Assembly: GCF_027942865.1 (NCBI RefSeq)
Contig: NC_134515.1
Coordinates: 14,361,227 to 14,425,226, forward strand
Source of the DNA: Odontesthes bonariensis
Lineage: Eukaryota; Chordata; Actinopteri; Atheriniformes; Atherinopsidae
Reading direction: 5' to 3'
Length of the DNA: 64,000 nt
The notes under the pieces were generated by a model. The model had not been told where the DNA came from, did not search any database, and saw only the letters and a program-made list of their open reading frames with translations. Made by a program: the position numbers and the translations under genes. How positions within the stretch are numbered: position 1 is the stretch's first letter; every line of letters begins with the position of its first letter. This document shows, in pieces, positions 37,089-50,269 of the stretch.

Positions 37089-40000
37089 TTACATGGCTTC
37101 CGCCCAGCGCTGCAGGTCCTCCATGTCGTCCTCGTCCTCCTCTTTCTTGGCTATGAGGAGGGGGTGAAAAGAGATCAATAAGAACTCTGAGACACGTCAA
37201 AGCAGCTGCAATCCAAGCCCCGATCAAAGGTAAGATAATTCTTCAAGCAGTGCCATTTAATCTACAACATAACTGCAATTATGGTAATTTCTTTAATTGA
37301 TAAAAATGATGGTCGGGAAAAGAAACAGTCTGTTGGGTTAAAGGGCTCTTACCCGGTCTGGAAGGTAATGAAGTAGAAGGCACGTTGGGGAGGGGGACGT
37401 TCTCCGGTCCCCCGATCTCCAGCAGGTTTTTATCCAGCTCTTCCTGTTCCAGCTCATCCAGCTCCGCCAGCAGCTCGTCCTGAGAGGGAAGGCAGTTAAC
37501 AACAAAAGATGAACACCAGCACTAACAGCTGCAGGGATATGATATTTTCTCTTTTTCTTGATTTGCAAAGTCTTTGTGACCTGGAACCCGAATACCAACA
37601 GAATAAAGCATCTCACTTGGAGCTAAACCAAAATTCTTCAAGTCAGTTGACTGAGAGTTTGAGAAAGAGCGTATTCAGAGCATGCCATAGCATCCCAATG
37701 ACTAAATACCCTTAGGTGTGGTGAGGCCGTCTATGAATAACACCATTCAAAACTAAGGCTGATCTGACAGGTGGACCAACGGGCGTCCAGCCTGGTGTGA
37801 CACAAAGCAGGCAGGTAAAAAAGACTGAGGCTGAACTCTGCTCTCCCTCATTAACCCTGTCGCGCTACCTGTTCTCAACAGTCCATGAAAAAAAAACAAA
37901 AAACAATAATAATTCTAGTTAACTCTTTCGGTGCCATTGACGTCTATTATAGACGTCAATTTAAAAAAAAAAACGTTCACTGCCAAAGACGTCTATAGAC
38001 GTCAATTGCGTTTTTTAACGGAGCGGGCTGGGGGACAATCTAGCGGAGTTCGTCACTAAATCTTAGGCTTGTAAACACTAAACAGAGAATATACTGGCAA
38101 AATTACCCGCTAGGTGGCAGCAGTGCCACTTTGCACAAAAAAAGAAAGAGCTCGTTTCCTCCATTTTTTGGGTCAAACAGCTGTTTTTGGTGAAACCAAC
38201 CTATGTTCTACTGTCTATTACTAAAGGACTGAAAATGGTAGAAACAAACTTTTTTTTCCTGATGAAAGAAGAGAGTCTACTCTTTCTTTTGGTAATTTCG
38301 GTGTGTACATAGTCATAAGACACACTTTTCTGTGGGTCTTGGAAAATCAGTCAAAATACTGAAAAACACTTGGCAGTATGGGTGTCTCTGCACTGAAAAT
38401 GGCTGGCAGCCAATGAGTTAAATAGATGCCAAAGGTGTGATTTTTAGTCAATCTAAAAAAGTGAAAAAATTAAAAGGAAGATATCAGAAATCAGATTTAA
38501 AGCAGATATCAGTGAAGAGTTGCATGCAGGCGCGTCCCCGGCACTTTGTCTGAGGAGCAGATTTGTCCCCACCACTTTAAAAAAGTAGACAAAGTGCAAA
38601 CGCCGCTTTTGGTGCAGAAGCTATAAAACTATAATTTTATATCATGGCATTCTCCTAACCAAAGACTATTTGATCCGCTCTGCTTTCACTCTCCTTGTAT
38701 GAATGCGCTCCGCTCCCACACACTGCGCTTGCGGTCTGCTGTTACAGTGTAACGAGCGATGAAAGACGTCGCTGGTGTTGCAGGTGAAGATTCGTCAGTG
38801 TTTATGATGCATATCAGGCGAGATAGACAATGAATGAAAACTTATTTCACAGAGGGGTTGCTGCTCGTTCACTCTTGCCCGTCGTTTCATAGCCTGGCAA
38901 TGTTTGAAAACTTTGTCAGGGCAAGGGCTGTTTGTAGCCGGGCTACGTCTCCTGATGCGCTCTTGCTTGGTCGAGGTTTGTCTGAGATTTGTTGGTGTGT
39001 CAAGGGCTGTGTAATAACCGAAATCGTGTCTTGTACTAAAATGCGGATTTTGAAATACGAATAGGGCCTACACTTAAGTTTGTCCCAACCCAGGATGTTT
39101 CCGACGGCCTAAACAAGACCGCGCAGATGGCTTTTAACTTTTAATATGGGGACAATATCGCTTCAATACGCATCATCTAATGCAATGCCTATTATTTATC
39201 ATGAAACCTCAATTCGGAAGTAATGGGCCTAGCTTGTACCCAGCACTTTTCAAACCATACTCAGGTTTATGGTAATTGTCCCCAGCACTTCTGAAATCAA
39301 ACTGACGCCCATGGTTGCATGCATTAGGAAAACTATCTGAAAAGCTTCACCCACCTCATCAAACTCCTCTCCAAAGCCGACAGGTTTAGAGATGGCGTCG
39401 GAGATTTCCTGGGCCAGCTCCTGCTGCTCTGTGATGTCCTGCATCAGGTCGTCCACCTTGTCGATGTCCCTGATAAAAGAAAAAAACAGGAGGAGCAAAG
39501 TTAGGAGAGTGATACATGAGCCATGCCACAAAGTAGTCCAAGTTTAAATACTGATGTTATCCACTGAATACTATTACTGAAGAATTGTAGAAACTGAAAA
39601 ACATCAGCAAAAGCTTGCTTTTTAAGGCTTTTTAAGTCTAAACCAACATCTTCTGTTCTAATCTTGCTCCATCTCAAACAAGTCCAGTTGGTCAAATTCC
39701 TCAATGACCTGGTGCTCGTTCTTACATGTTTTCATGGGCGGACTTCATGGCCTTGGCAGCAAAGCCCATGTTCTTAAGCACTTCAGTGTTGGTGTTGGCG
39801 TTCTCCAGAGCCTCCCTCTGGAACTCGATGGTCGACAGCGTGCCATCGATCTGGGCGAGCTGCTTCTCGTACCGCTTCTTTCTTTTCAAAGCCTGCAGTG
39901 CCGCTGAGGGGAGAGAACCAGCGAAGGAACAGAGTCAGGACAACCAGGACGTCACAGAAACAGACCGACTTCATTCAACATATGTCACTGACAATTTTTA

Positions 40001-41345
40001 CAGTCACCAGATTGTGATTATTCAACCGACCCCGATCACTGTTAAAGAGTTTAAATCCTTTTCCTTCACCTTTTAAAAACAACTGCACAAAACTAAGAGA
40101 AAAAAGGCATTTCCCCATCATTATTTTTTGAATGGCGCTCTTTTATGCAGGTCTTCTTGTGCTATGGTTTAATGGAAACTGCACGGAGAGTTAGCCCCAA
40201 CACCAGTTTAACTCCAGACTCTTCTGGCACATTACTGACTGCATTTCTACGAGCATCCAATGATTTTAATGCAGTGAATATAATAGCTGCAAAGGAAAAC
40301 ACAACACCACTTTAGCTTGAACCTAACCGAAGGAGAAGAGCAAAGGAACTTCAGATGAATTTGAATTTGTGGCAAAACGGCAGCAGCGATTATTACTTAT
40401 GTTATTTAGGTCACATTAGCCCTTTTTTTTTTAGCCAGCCTCAAAACCAAAGAGGAAATATGTTTTCACTCAAACATCCTTCCTCTCAAAAAGGTTTGTG
40501 TATAATATTTCAACTATTATTTGGGTTGAACTAGAAAAATGACTCAAATCTAAATCATTTATATAAACAGGAACAGGGTTATTCCATCTTTTCCATTAAT
40601 AATGCTAAATAAATATAATAGACGGCTGTCTGTGGTGTCCAACATTTCAAAATGAGGAAAAAGATTACGATAACTAGCTATAAAACGCTCATATAACAAC
40701 ACTATTTGACAGCTATAGGATCTAGTGGATTTCCTGATCAAGGTGGAAACACTTCTGACAGACCTCAACTCTTGTCCTGTCAATCTTTATTGCCAGTATG
40801 TCAGCACACTCTGCGCCACACTTTTAACTATTCTGACCCATCAATTATCTCATCAATCGCCACCCGAGTTACGTTGGGAGGAAAGTCCAATAACGTTACC
40901 TCGGCAAAAAAATACGTTAATCATTATTATTAATCATATGAAAAAAATCTGACTAACATCGATAGTATGTCCACCTATCTTGGGTGGCGATCATTGGACG
41001 TGATAGAAACGGGAGGTGAGGCTGCCAACAGTTACGAGAGCTAGGGGAAACTTAGCCAATTCAGCTAACGTGCGAGCTAACATTTGGCTTTTGGTGGTTG
41101 ACCTCATATTTCAAAACCCAGGAAACTCAAAACAGAAGAAAGCAGCAATCATATATCTCACCTCTTTTGTTTTTCGTGCCGTTTTTCTTAGCGATTTGCA
41201 GCTCCTGTTCGATCTTTTTCTCTAAAAATTCCTGTTTCTTCGTTAGCATCTCCTCCGTCTCCCGGAGTTTCTGGATCGCCTCCTGTGGACTCGGTCCTTT
41301 TCCTCCTTTTCCTCCACCTCCAAATATCTTGCCAAACAACGACAT
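37089..41345 (-). CDS. chmp4b: CHMP4B, ESCRT-III core subunit (Snf7 homologue)
   Basis: Five coding exons: 41345-41162, 39903-39726, 39469-39355, 37479-37353 and 37150-37089. They sum to 666 nt (221 aa; human 224), with all phases consistent. The N-terminus [18 protein letters not shown] is the amphipathic, membrane-binding start of CHMP4. The basic helical Snf7 core follows ([18 protein letters not shown], then [18 protein letters not shown]). The C-terminus ends [11 protein letters not shown], the helix that binds the ALIX Bro1 domain. The protein polymerises into spirals that cut membranes from inside in multivesicular body sorting, cytokinetic abscission, nuclear envelope resealing and virus budding. 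Intron 3 (37480-39354) is largely made of two transposable elements. CHMP4A and CHMP4C are less likely given the glycine-rich N-terminus. Confidence 0.96.
37919..38421. mobile_element. 503-bp TTAA-flanked MITE with nested GACGTC palindromes
   Basis: The element is flanked by TTAA at both ends (37919-37922 and 38418-38421). Its termini form inverted repeats: the left reads TTAACTCTTTCGGTGCCA, and the right, reversed, reads TTAACTCATTGGCTGCCA. Near the left end lie a 25-bp palindrome (37936-37960, ATTGACGTCTAT arms) and a 16-bp perfect palindrome GACGTCTATAGACGTC (37988-38003). There is no ORF. TTAA duplication is typical of piggyBac and Kolobok elements; I cannot decide between them. Confidence 0.75.
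38529..39313. mobile_element. 785-bp element bounded by a 10-bp direct repeat, family unknown
   Basis: GTTGCATGCA occurs immediately outside both ends (38519-38528 and 39314-39323), as expected of a target-site duplication, though it includes the palindrome TGCATGCA. Inside, the motif GTCCCC(A/G)GCACTT recurs near both ends in the same orientation (about 38536 and 39279), and the ends are not convincing inverted repeats. The CpG-containing interior has no long ORF. It lies in chmp4b intron 3, about 100 bp right of the TTAA element. Confidence 0.6.
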
Positions 41346-41560
41346 GGCTACAATACTACAAAACCCCTTCCTATATAATGAGGAATCAAAAACGAGCCAC
41401 TGGAAAATTAAAGCTTGGCCAAGCTACCTCCGTGCTAGGCTAGTCCGACACTTCGTCCTAGCCTAAACCTGGAAATATTGTTGATGTTTTTCTACTTCCT
41501 GGATAAGGCCCGACGACGTCAGTTGTCAGAAGGTGGAGAGGGAGTGGTCTTTTGCCTTTG
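41346..41560 (-). promoter_or_regulatory. chmp4b: chmp4b 5' UTR/promoter with CRE-like site
   Basis: The chmp4b first exon has its ATG about 170 bp from a CGACGACGTCAG segment (41511-41522), which contains a CRE-like GACGTCA. No TATA box is seen. The downstream intergenic stretch 41560-42480 shows nothing recognisable. Confidence 0.35.
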
Positions 41561-42479
41561 TCTCCATCTGCTGGACACATACCGCAACTTCAGCATCAAT
41601 AAACGATATCAACACATACAGCGGTAACTTCCATTACTAAAGTAAGCACGCCGAGTACTCAGTGTAGGTTAGAAGTTGTCCGCGAACATTTCAATCAGAT
41701 ATTTCTTTAAGAAAATATTTTGGAAGAAATCCCTAATCACGTTTTATATGGTTTCTTTTTCAAACTTTTAGTAGAATGAGGAGTGCACTCCCTGCAAACT
41801 GTTATGAGCTATTTTTTGGGATGACTTGACTGAAAAGACTTCTTTGCTTAAAATCCAGACTTTTTCAATCCAACACAAATGATCTTCTTTCTAAAACATT
41901 CAGAAATTGATATGCTTGTGTGACTGTCCCCTACTTCAGTGAAAATGACATTCCAGGTATATTCCCAAGCCTTAAGCTTGATAGTGGACGCTAGTTGATA
42001 CTATTGAAGGACAAATTCACAGAGTAAATCCTGCTTTTGGATGGGCGGCTAAGAGAAAAAGCATTATTTCAAATCAGAGATCCTAAGCTAGAGTTGAGTG
42101 ATCTGCAGATCTGCATCTAGATATACTGGAAAAAAGAACGTATGTGTGTTGGATTCTCTGTTTAGGTCATACAATTCCTAAATGTTTAACTAAAAGGCAG
42201 CTTTACTTCTTCTCCATCTCTTGAATATGTTTGACTTTTCCTCCAAGAATCTTCCGTAAATAACCATGTCTTTAAAAACCATTTACTTGAAACCTGATCA
42301 CGGTGGCCACCAACTGTTTTTCTAAGCTTTTGTCTAAAATTTCTCAGACTGAGTAACTCTCTTCGAAGAATATATCCCGAGCTTCATGTATATAATCAAT
42401 ATGATAACCCTTTAAATTGGTAAGAGCAGTTAACCAGCTGACATACTTCCTTCTTTGATGATTTATTCCAAAGAGACCA

Positions 42480-44578
42480 CGTAAATGAAAGCATAGGCAT
42501 TTATTCACATGGTTTAACAAGCAGCATGATCCATTCATCTGATTATACGGCTTGTTAAACAGCTTCAGCAGCCGCATATACTGACAGGCAAAGAGGGAAA
42601 AAGCAGACTCCTCACAGAAACAGACATTTGGGGGTTTATGTATTTTAATTCATTATGATGCTACATGACCCATGGTGGCTGTTCAGTTACGTTTTTCCTT
42701 TACTACAGTATGTTAATAAGTTTGCCAGTTGTCATTTTGAGCATTTTTATGTACATATAAAAGAGTATCCAATGACTGTGTGATTACATTGTTGTGACTA
42801 TCTGTGCAGGCGTGGTCTGAAGCGCTGATGCCTTTTTTTTTTTGTTTTCTTTTCTGTAATGTAGTGCGTTTCCATAGGTCAGCCCTCCTCCCAGCAGCCC
42901 ACATCCACACGTCTCTTACTCCCCGAGCTCCTCAGGCAACGAAAAATGCAGATCTCTCTCTCTCTTTTTTTTTTCCCCTTAACTTTAAAACAACCAAGTT
43001 TGCTGAGATGGTCGTGTGATAGCCAAAATGATACAGCCGTTATCTCACAACCACCAGAGCTGTGCGGGAAACAGAGGGAAAAGATAATCAAAAGGAAATA
43101 AAACACAAACTGAAATCCCGATTAAAAACTGATAAAAAGACTCAAGATGGTCCCTTTCTTCGAAAACAGTTTTTTTTTTTTTTTATGTTGTCGTTTGTTT
43201 TGCTTATATAATTCCCAACACTCAAAAATAAAATAATAATCATAATAAATCCAGGCCATCTCATGCAGGCCGCGGAGCGCACGGTTGAATATAGTGCATT
43301 TGAATAATATAAACAACAGAAGCATTTCGACTATGTGAGAATACAGGAGAACAAACAAACAAACAAAACAAAACAGCGGGAGGACACCAAATCAATCCTC
43401 CACGGGTAAAACTTTTACGTCGCGCACCGTTCATCCAAACGTACGAGTGCGTTTGCATGACCTGTCCTCAGATTTTAAGGGTTTTTTTTCGTTTTCTTTT
43501 CTTTTAGTGACATTAGAACCTCCAGCTTTTGTCAATTTTTCAATTAGATCAATGTGCAACATGACTTCATCATCATAATCTTGATTTGAGTCTTTCATTT
43601 TATTAACGGTCTTTAAAATGGATGTACTGAATTTCAACAGATTCCTTGGTCTGCAGTGAAAGTTTTAGTCTTGCTCTCCAAAAAACACCCCCATTTTTTC
43701 TGTTGTATACAGGAAGTCTGCTCAGATGATTTTTTTTTCTTTTCTTTTCTTTTTAAACCAGCCCTCTTCCTTTGTTCTAAAACAGCCTGTGATTTCACCG
43801 TTTGTGGTCTCCTCACTTTAAAAACATCCACACACAGTCAGTCACATCAGTGCTCCTGGAGGAGGCAAAAATCAACAAGACACATACATGCGGCTTCTAC
43901 TGGCTCATATAATATATATATATATGTATATATATATATGCATGTATGTATGTATGTATGCATGTATGTATGTATATGTGTATAATCTTTTAACCACAAA
44001 CTGTTTAGTAGACAATACATTAAGTTTTAGTTTAGAAAAAAAAAAAAAAAAAAAGCTTTCTCTGATCAGCTGTGTTCACCTCTCCTTGTAGATTATCAGT
44101 AACAGGAGACAGAGAAATGATCAGAAGTTAAGAGAGAAAGTGAGCGAGAAACTTAAGAATCAATGACAGACTTTAAACATTCAGCCAGTGTGAAGCCACT
44201 TCCACACACCACTAATTGTTACCTGTGCAAGTTAGGGAAGATCATTTAGGAAGGAGAGAGGTGGACGGAAAGAACGGATCAAATGTGGTGACTATTTCAC
44301 AAAAAGAGGAATAAGAACAAAAATAAAAAGCTGGACCTGTGACAAAAACGCTCACACTCGTGGTTTAACTCGGGATTGCCTTCCTTTGTTTTCTTTTAAC
44401 ACTTTCAATTTTTTTCCATCCAAACATACCATCAGGATACATTGCCTTAACTGCTAAAGAGAACAAGGAAACAGATCAACATAAACCCAGAAGACATCCC
44501 CGTTGCCGTCATTGACACTTGTCGTGCTGAGCACGCTGTCCGTCCACCCGTCTGTCACTGTGCTCTGTCCGTCTGTCT
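42480..44578 (-). other. vapb: vapb 3' UTR (extent uncertain) with ATGT microsatellite
   Basis: Sequence downstream of the vapb stop (minus strand) contains AATAAA signals at about 43598-43603 and about 42501-42506. It also contains a (TATA/TATG)n microsatellite at 43908-43982 and an 18-nt A run near 44037. The UTR end cannot be fixed without transcripts. Confidence 0.4.
43908..43982. repeat. (AT)n / (ATGT)n compound microsatellite
   Basis: A run of AT dinucleotides passes into ATGT/ATGC tetranucleotide repeats. It lies in the inferred vapb 3' UTR. Confidence 0.85.
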
Positions 44579-47500
44579 CTACAGGACCAACTTGCCAATG
44601 ATGGCTCCGATCACAAAGAAGAGCAAGCAGAGCGCCAGGACGCGGGTGCTCAGGCCTTCGTCCCTCATGGCTGTGGTCGCCATGGTGCTAGAGGCGTGAG
44701 GAGCAGTGGCTGATGTCACCTTTCTCTTCCGCAGACCATCATCCTCCTGTAATGACAAGGAGTAAGAATCTAAATCAAAACAGCTCAACACCCACCGCAA
44801 TTTAATGTGAATCTGTACTCTTTTCACAGCAGTTATGCTCTAAAACACAACTAAGAACGCCCAAAACGCCACAGGAATGTAAAACATGGTCAGATTTTGA
44901 ATTAATATTGGAAAAGCAGACTTCCTTGTTTGCAAGCTGCTCTGAACCTCAGTCACCACCACTACAGTTGGTCTGAATCTTTAAAAATATTTGAAATTAC
45001 ATTTGTTGGGATTTGGCATTTGATTAATAAAAGTGAACCGAAATGAATCTAGAGCAAAAAAATTGTTAAGAAGCGACACACTTATGTGGACTTGATCTGC
45101 CGAAGCTACCCTGACCCTTAAAGCTCAGAGGAAAACAGACCTAACGCTGAATGAACCTTTTAGCACCCGAGTTCTGAGTGCCGACGGTCGAAAGGAACCT
45201 ACACATAACAAACCTATTCTGTGTCCTAAGAGGGGGGCAAGCTTCCGATTGATCAGGAACAAGTTTCATCTAACATTAGCAACGCATTATTAGCTGCTAA
45301 CAAAGTCAAGCTGAAGAGTCAACAGGTTTAAGCAGAACTGAGGGTGAGCAGCTGTGGCCGTGCAGACATAAAGAGGAGCTCATTTTCATATGGATCTGTG
45401 CAAATGAGACAGAGGACTAGATTTACATCTGAGACATTTTGAGAAACGAGGGAAAACAACTTGTAAATATGCTTTTGATAAATGAAGAAGATCTTTTATG
45501 GGTTTAATAAAAGTCCAGTTGGTCTTTTCACAGGATCTTGTTTTTACTCTTTAGGCAGGTGTAATGCAGCGGCCTTCAGGTGCTGCAGAAATGTCTTATG
45601 TCTGCAGCACAAGATTCTCATGACTTGTTTGTTGCACCTGTGTCAGTCACCTCAAAGAAAACATGCCGCAATGCATTTTGGGATATTTTCTTTCCTTCAA
45701 TTTGCCAAAAGGACACCATCCTTTTCCCTTTTAAAAAAACAAAAACAAACTTGCAACGACACTCACTTCATCTTCAGAAATAAAAATAAAGTGTATTTTT
45801 CCAGTTTTAAATTTAGAAATGACAGATGAAATAAAAATCAAAGAGGAGTGGCTGCCACTGAAAGCAGTTCCCAAGTGTGGATTATGTTACAGAGCTTAAA
45901 AATTCATTTAAAAAAAGAACAAAACATCAGACTCTTACTGTAGGATTCTTGTAAGTGACAAAATGATAACAGAAACGGCATTATGTTTACAGCGCAATAT
46001 ATCAAATCCCCCCAAAAAGTAACTGTTTACCATCGTTCATGCATTTTTTAAACACATAATCCCTTTTCTCTTTTTCAGGGGGATGTTATTCAAAAGCAGA
46101 TCTCTGCATATCTTCAGACTGCAGTTATTGCAAACAAACAGTGAAGCTCAGTCCATCAGAAGGAGCTTCTCCAACTCGCTGCATTAGTTCCTCCCACAGA
46201 AAACTCTACATGTGCCAAATCTTTCTGGGTCATGTGCTCAAAAAAGACATTTGATATTTTGAAAAATTACATAATGCCATAAAGACAGCATTTCACTTTC
46301 ACTAATCATACGGGGAAAAAGAACGACCACCCCAGCTACGACAGGGTTGACTTCAGATAAACCTGAGGCGGATGTTTCTGCTTCTTTCTCATACGATGAA
46401 GCACACGTGGGCTTTAACCAAAATAAAGGTTTCACTTTCGTTTCAAAATGGTAACTAATTGCAGACCAACTTATCATGGCTTTTCATTTCAAATGATGTC
46501 AATATTTCTGGATTAAATGGAAAAACTATAACGAGAAAGCAAAGACACGTCGTCTCTTTTTTTTTTTTTTTTCTTAGTATGTCTCACCCTGATCTGTTTG
46601 TTTTCTTCCCGTAGCCTATGCACCTCCACCTGCAGCCGCTTGCACTCCTCCATGATCTTCTTCACCTCTCCGTCATCCAGGGAGGCGCTGGCTGACTTGG
46701 GCAGCAGGGAGTGTTCAGTCTTAACAGAGGCAGAGGGAGACACAGTTTTGTTGCTTTCACTCTCATGCTGTGGAGAAAGAATCAGGGTGGGGGCGGTCGG
46801 TGGGATGAGCATAAAGGAGGAGGAATGATGACACATGCAGTTATATGGCAGGGAGTGAGATGAAAGTACAAACATACATCATAAACAAACAAATAAACCA
46901 TGTAATGGGTGAACAAGTGAGGCATTTCTGATGGATAGGATATCAGAATAACACTAAAGGGAAACATATATTTTGCTGAAATACACTATTTCCCTCACAA
47001 TTAGCTGTTAAGTTATCCGTTTAATACAAAGTGAAACTATTCTGTTCCCACAGAACTAATGATTATGTGAGAAAATGGGACTACTATGCAAGACAGTGTG
47101 TACACCATTAACTGAAGAGATTAACTTGTACTTACAGTTTTATCATTTTCTAGAGGCAGCTCAAATGCACATCTCAACTTTGAATCCATCAGCTCTTCAG
47201 GCTTCGCCTCCTTCCACTGTAGATAAGAAAATTAGGACAAAAAGAGAAGAAGATTTAGTGAAAGTTCACACACTACCACCAGAGCACTGCAGCTGTTTTG
47301 CAGTCGTTCATGCAAGTCCCCACATGCAAGAAAAAAACGTACAGAAATGATCTATGGAGTCTTTAAATGTGGGCTGTTCACATCTTTCTCCTTATGTTTG
47401 TGAATAACATCAACACAGTAAGGCAAATGTTAGTGGAAATATTCAAGTATTATTTTTCTGAAAGACACACACCTGCACTGTGATTCACTATTATAAATAC

Positions 47501-49956
47501 TATGGGTCAGTGGTTCAACAGTCACCTGGTTATATTGATCTTTGATTCTGGGGAACACAAGTGTAACCGCAAATACTAATTTACTAGATTAAACACCCAA
47601 ATCAAACCTTGTGCTCGGATACTCACAACTCCCTCCATGTCAGTCATGTCATAAGGAGCCAGCATGGACTGCACCATGAATTTGTGTTTGCTCTTCTCAT
47701 TTGGGTCATAGTCAAAAGGCTGTAGCATAACTGTGGGAGACAAAAAACCCCCCAAAACAATCACAGAGAGTCATAACAAATGTTTAGATGTCAGTTAGGT
47801 GTAACACAGATGTTGGTTTTTAGCTTTCAGTTTCCTTTCCCATTAAACTAGCTCCTAGTCTGGGTATGAAACACTCACAAACTTACTCTGCTTTTAAGAC
47901 AAAGCTAAAAAAAACTTTTTGAAAGAGGTTTTGTGATTCAATTATCTTTTGTGTTTTACATATTTCTAAATGCACATTCATGTTTTCTATATTGCTTTTT
48001 ACCTTTTTGTGCAGAGCATGTTTAACTTTTATCTGCAAAGATTTCAAAGATATTCATCCTTATGATTTCCAAACAGTATCTCATCTCAGCTGGAAATTAT
48101 TGCGTCTGACTAGTAAAATGGAAACTGGAATATTTATTTTGGTGATAAAACACAATGCATGCTTGCTAACAGAACATAAATCATTGCTGTATAACAGTAA
48201 CAATATAAATTTGATTGAAACTAGATTTGTATTACTTTACTAGCATTAAGCGAAAATGCTAAAATATTGTATCTTTGAGTATTGTTGCTGGGCAAAAAGT
48301 TCAATAAATGCATGGCTCTGCCAAGGACATTATTTGAAAGCAAGACAGGTTGGATTATGAAGGCACCAAATGAAAGATATTTGGAAACATGACTATCATT
48401 ATTGACTGATTGTCTGCATAAAATGCTTTTCAGTTTAGTTGCAACATGAGGCAAAAATGATTACAAACCAGAAACACTGATGAAGGTCCCGGCGTCGATG
48501 ATACCACTGTTTGGGCGCACACAGTATCTGCGAGGTGCAGTTGTCTTGACTTTGAAACACACATTTCTATCTGTGGGGTTGGTGAGCTTCAAAGTAGCGG
48601 TGACAACATCTGTAAACGGGCCTGAAGAGGACACAGACAGAAACCCAGTGACTGAAGGGTCACGTGTGTCTTACTTTTACACACATCTTGATAGTTTGGG
48701 TGTTGGTACTCATGTGGCATCTGTGTGCAAAGCTTAGAATGAAAAATAATGAATGAATCATTAAGTGTATACACGTGTTGTATGGCTGCAAGGATGAGGG
48801 TGTGAGTAGTGTTTGTGAACGACTCCAAAGAGCTTGCCATAAACATTGCAACTTAAACATAAAAGGAGTGGAAAGAGCAGCATAATGTGTAAAAGTATCA
48901 TTGATGCCCCGCCCTCAGTCTCAAACTGGATGTTGCAGAAATCTTGTTAAATGGCTGTCTAAGTGCCTTTTTTTTCCTCTTTTCTTGTGGGACATTAAAG
49001 TATCCTATATATTTTCTTTCCCATTAGACCATGTTCAATGACTTGAGCTTGATTTTCAAAATGTGTATTCGACAAACAACCTGACTGGTTTTTGCTCTAA
49101 TCTGCCAGTGAGCATTACTAGCTGAGTGGGTGTATGCATCTCCTCCTGACCTGGCTCATCTTAGCATTCAAGGAAAGCTCTGCAATGATCGGTCAACAGC
49201 TCACTACTGTACTGATCCCATCAAGCAAGGCCATCTCTTGACCCATTTCTACAACAATAAGACACCCAAAGGCAATTATCTAAGAAAATAACGTTAATCC
49301 ATGGCACACTTTCACAATCTGCATTCTCACAATCAGTCTGCTTGTGTTCAGAAAAGCTGGGTAGGAATTTGTGTTGCATAGTAGGAGAAACGATAAAGCT
49401 CTGAACCGGTTTGCTAGCTTATATTATTGGGAAATGGGCATGGTAATATGGCTAAGTAATGACATCCTGATCGTAGAAAATGCTAGAATTGCCAATTCTT
49501 AAGAGGCGTGTGATGGAAACATCATCGGGAAGACAACGTATGCAAAGGAATACATCTCATAACAGTGCTTCACATGTTGTCAGTGAATGAAAAACAGAGT
49601 AGAGGAAGATGGTGAGAGAAGTGGAGAAATTGCACGGCGGGCCTGCCCTGACGCTGCAATGACAGCTAACAGTTTGCCCTGCTAGTTAGATTAGCTAAAT
49701 GCTTCCGAGCCAGCTAGCTAGTTAGCGTCGTCGCCACAACTGTCGTACTCACAGTACAGACTTCAGCTGACTTTCTTCGTTTCTTAAAAAACAACGATAA
49801 CACGAGTCAGCGGTTGGTACACAGATAACTACACTGGCTATCATTAACGACTCCTGCGAGCTACTATCTCCGGCCCCTACCGTCAGGTTCAATGTTACCT
49901 CTGAATTTTAGTTCGTGTTGTGGCTCTAGCACCAGGACTTGTTCTGGTCTGGCCAT
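44579..49956 (-). CDS. vapb: VAPB, VAMP-associated protein B, ER tail-anchored contact-site receptor
   Basis: Six coding exons: 49956-49899, 48621-48469, 47730-47627, 47216-47136, 46767-46588 and 44746-44579. They sum to 744 nt (247 aa; human 243), with all phases consistent. The MSP domain (about residues 7-124) has the conserved [13 protein letters not shown] stretch, which includes the proline mutated in human ALS8 (P56), and [10 protein letters not shown], which lines the FFAT-motif pocket by family knowledge. A coiled coil follows ([19 protein letters not shown]). The C-terminal membrane anchor [19 protein letters not shown] keeps the GxxxG dimerisation motif. The N-terminus [10 protein letters not shown] matches VAPB rather than VAPA. 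An upstream in-frame ATG exists (50136), but MARPEQVL is the family start. Confidence 0.96.
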
Positions 49957-50227
49957 GTCCCAGGGCGTCTTCCTGTCGTGACGGCGAGGACAACGATAGT
50001 ATACCGCTGGTAGCCCGTTGAAAGCAGCCGGCTCCCGAAGAGAACAACCGGGCCGTCTTCGATTTTCCAACGGGAAGGAGGGAGCTTTACAAATGCACCA
50101 CCACTCGGACTGACAGGCTGGCTGGCTGACTGCCACCGACAGCTGCTGGAGGCTAGCGTTCTGCTGCTAACTCTGCTAGCAGTAGAGACAAGGGGACGGG
50201 GGTGATGACGTTATGATATGGGCGGGG
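49957..50227 (-). promoter_or_regulatory. vapb: vapb 5' UTR and core promoter (GC box, CRE-like)
   Basis: Upstream of the start codon are CpG-rich sequence, TGACGTTA (50206-50213) and a GC box GGGCGGGG (50220-50227). The retrotransposon fragment begins a few tens of bases further upstream. No TATA box is seen. Confidence 0.45.
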
Positions 50228-50269
50228 TTAGTACAGGAAGTCAGATGGTCGCATGACCGTTGGGAAAGA

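Noticed and set aside
44579-49956. VAPA instead of VAPB
   Set aside because: The N-terminus [10 protein letters not shown] and the tail [13 protein letters not shown] match VAPB; VAPA starts differently.
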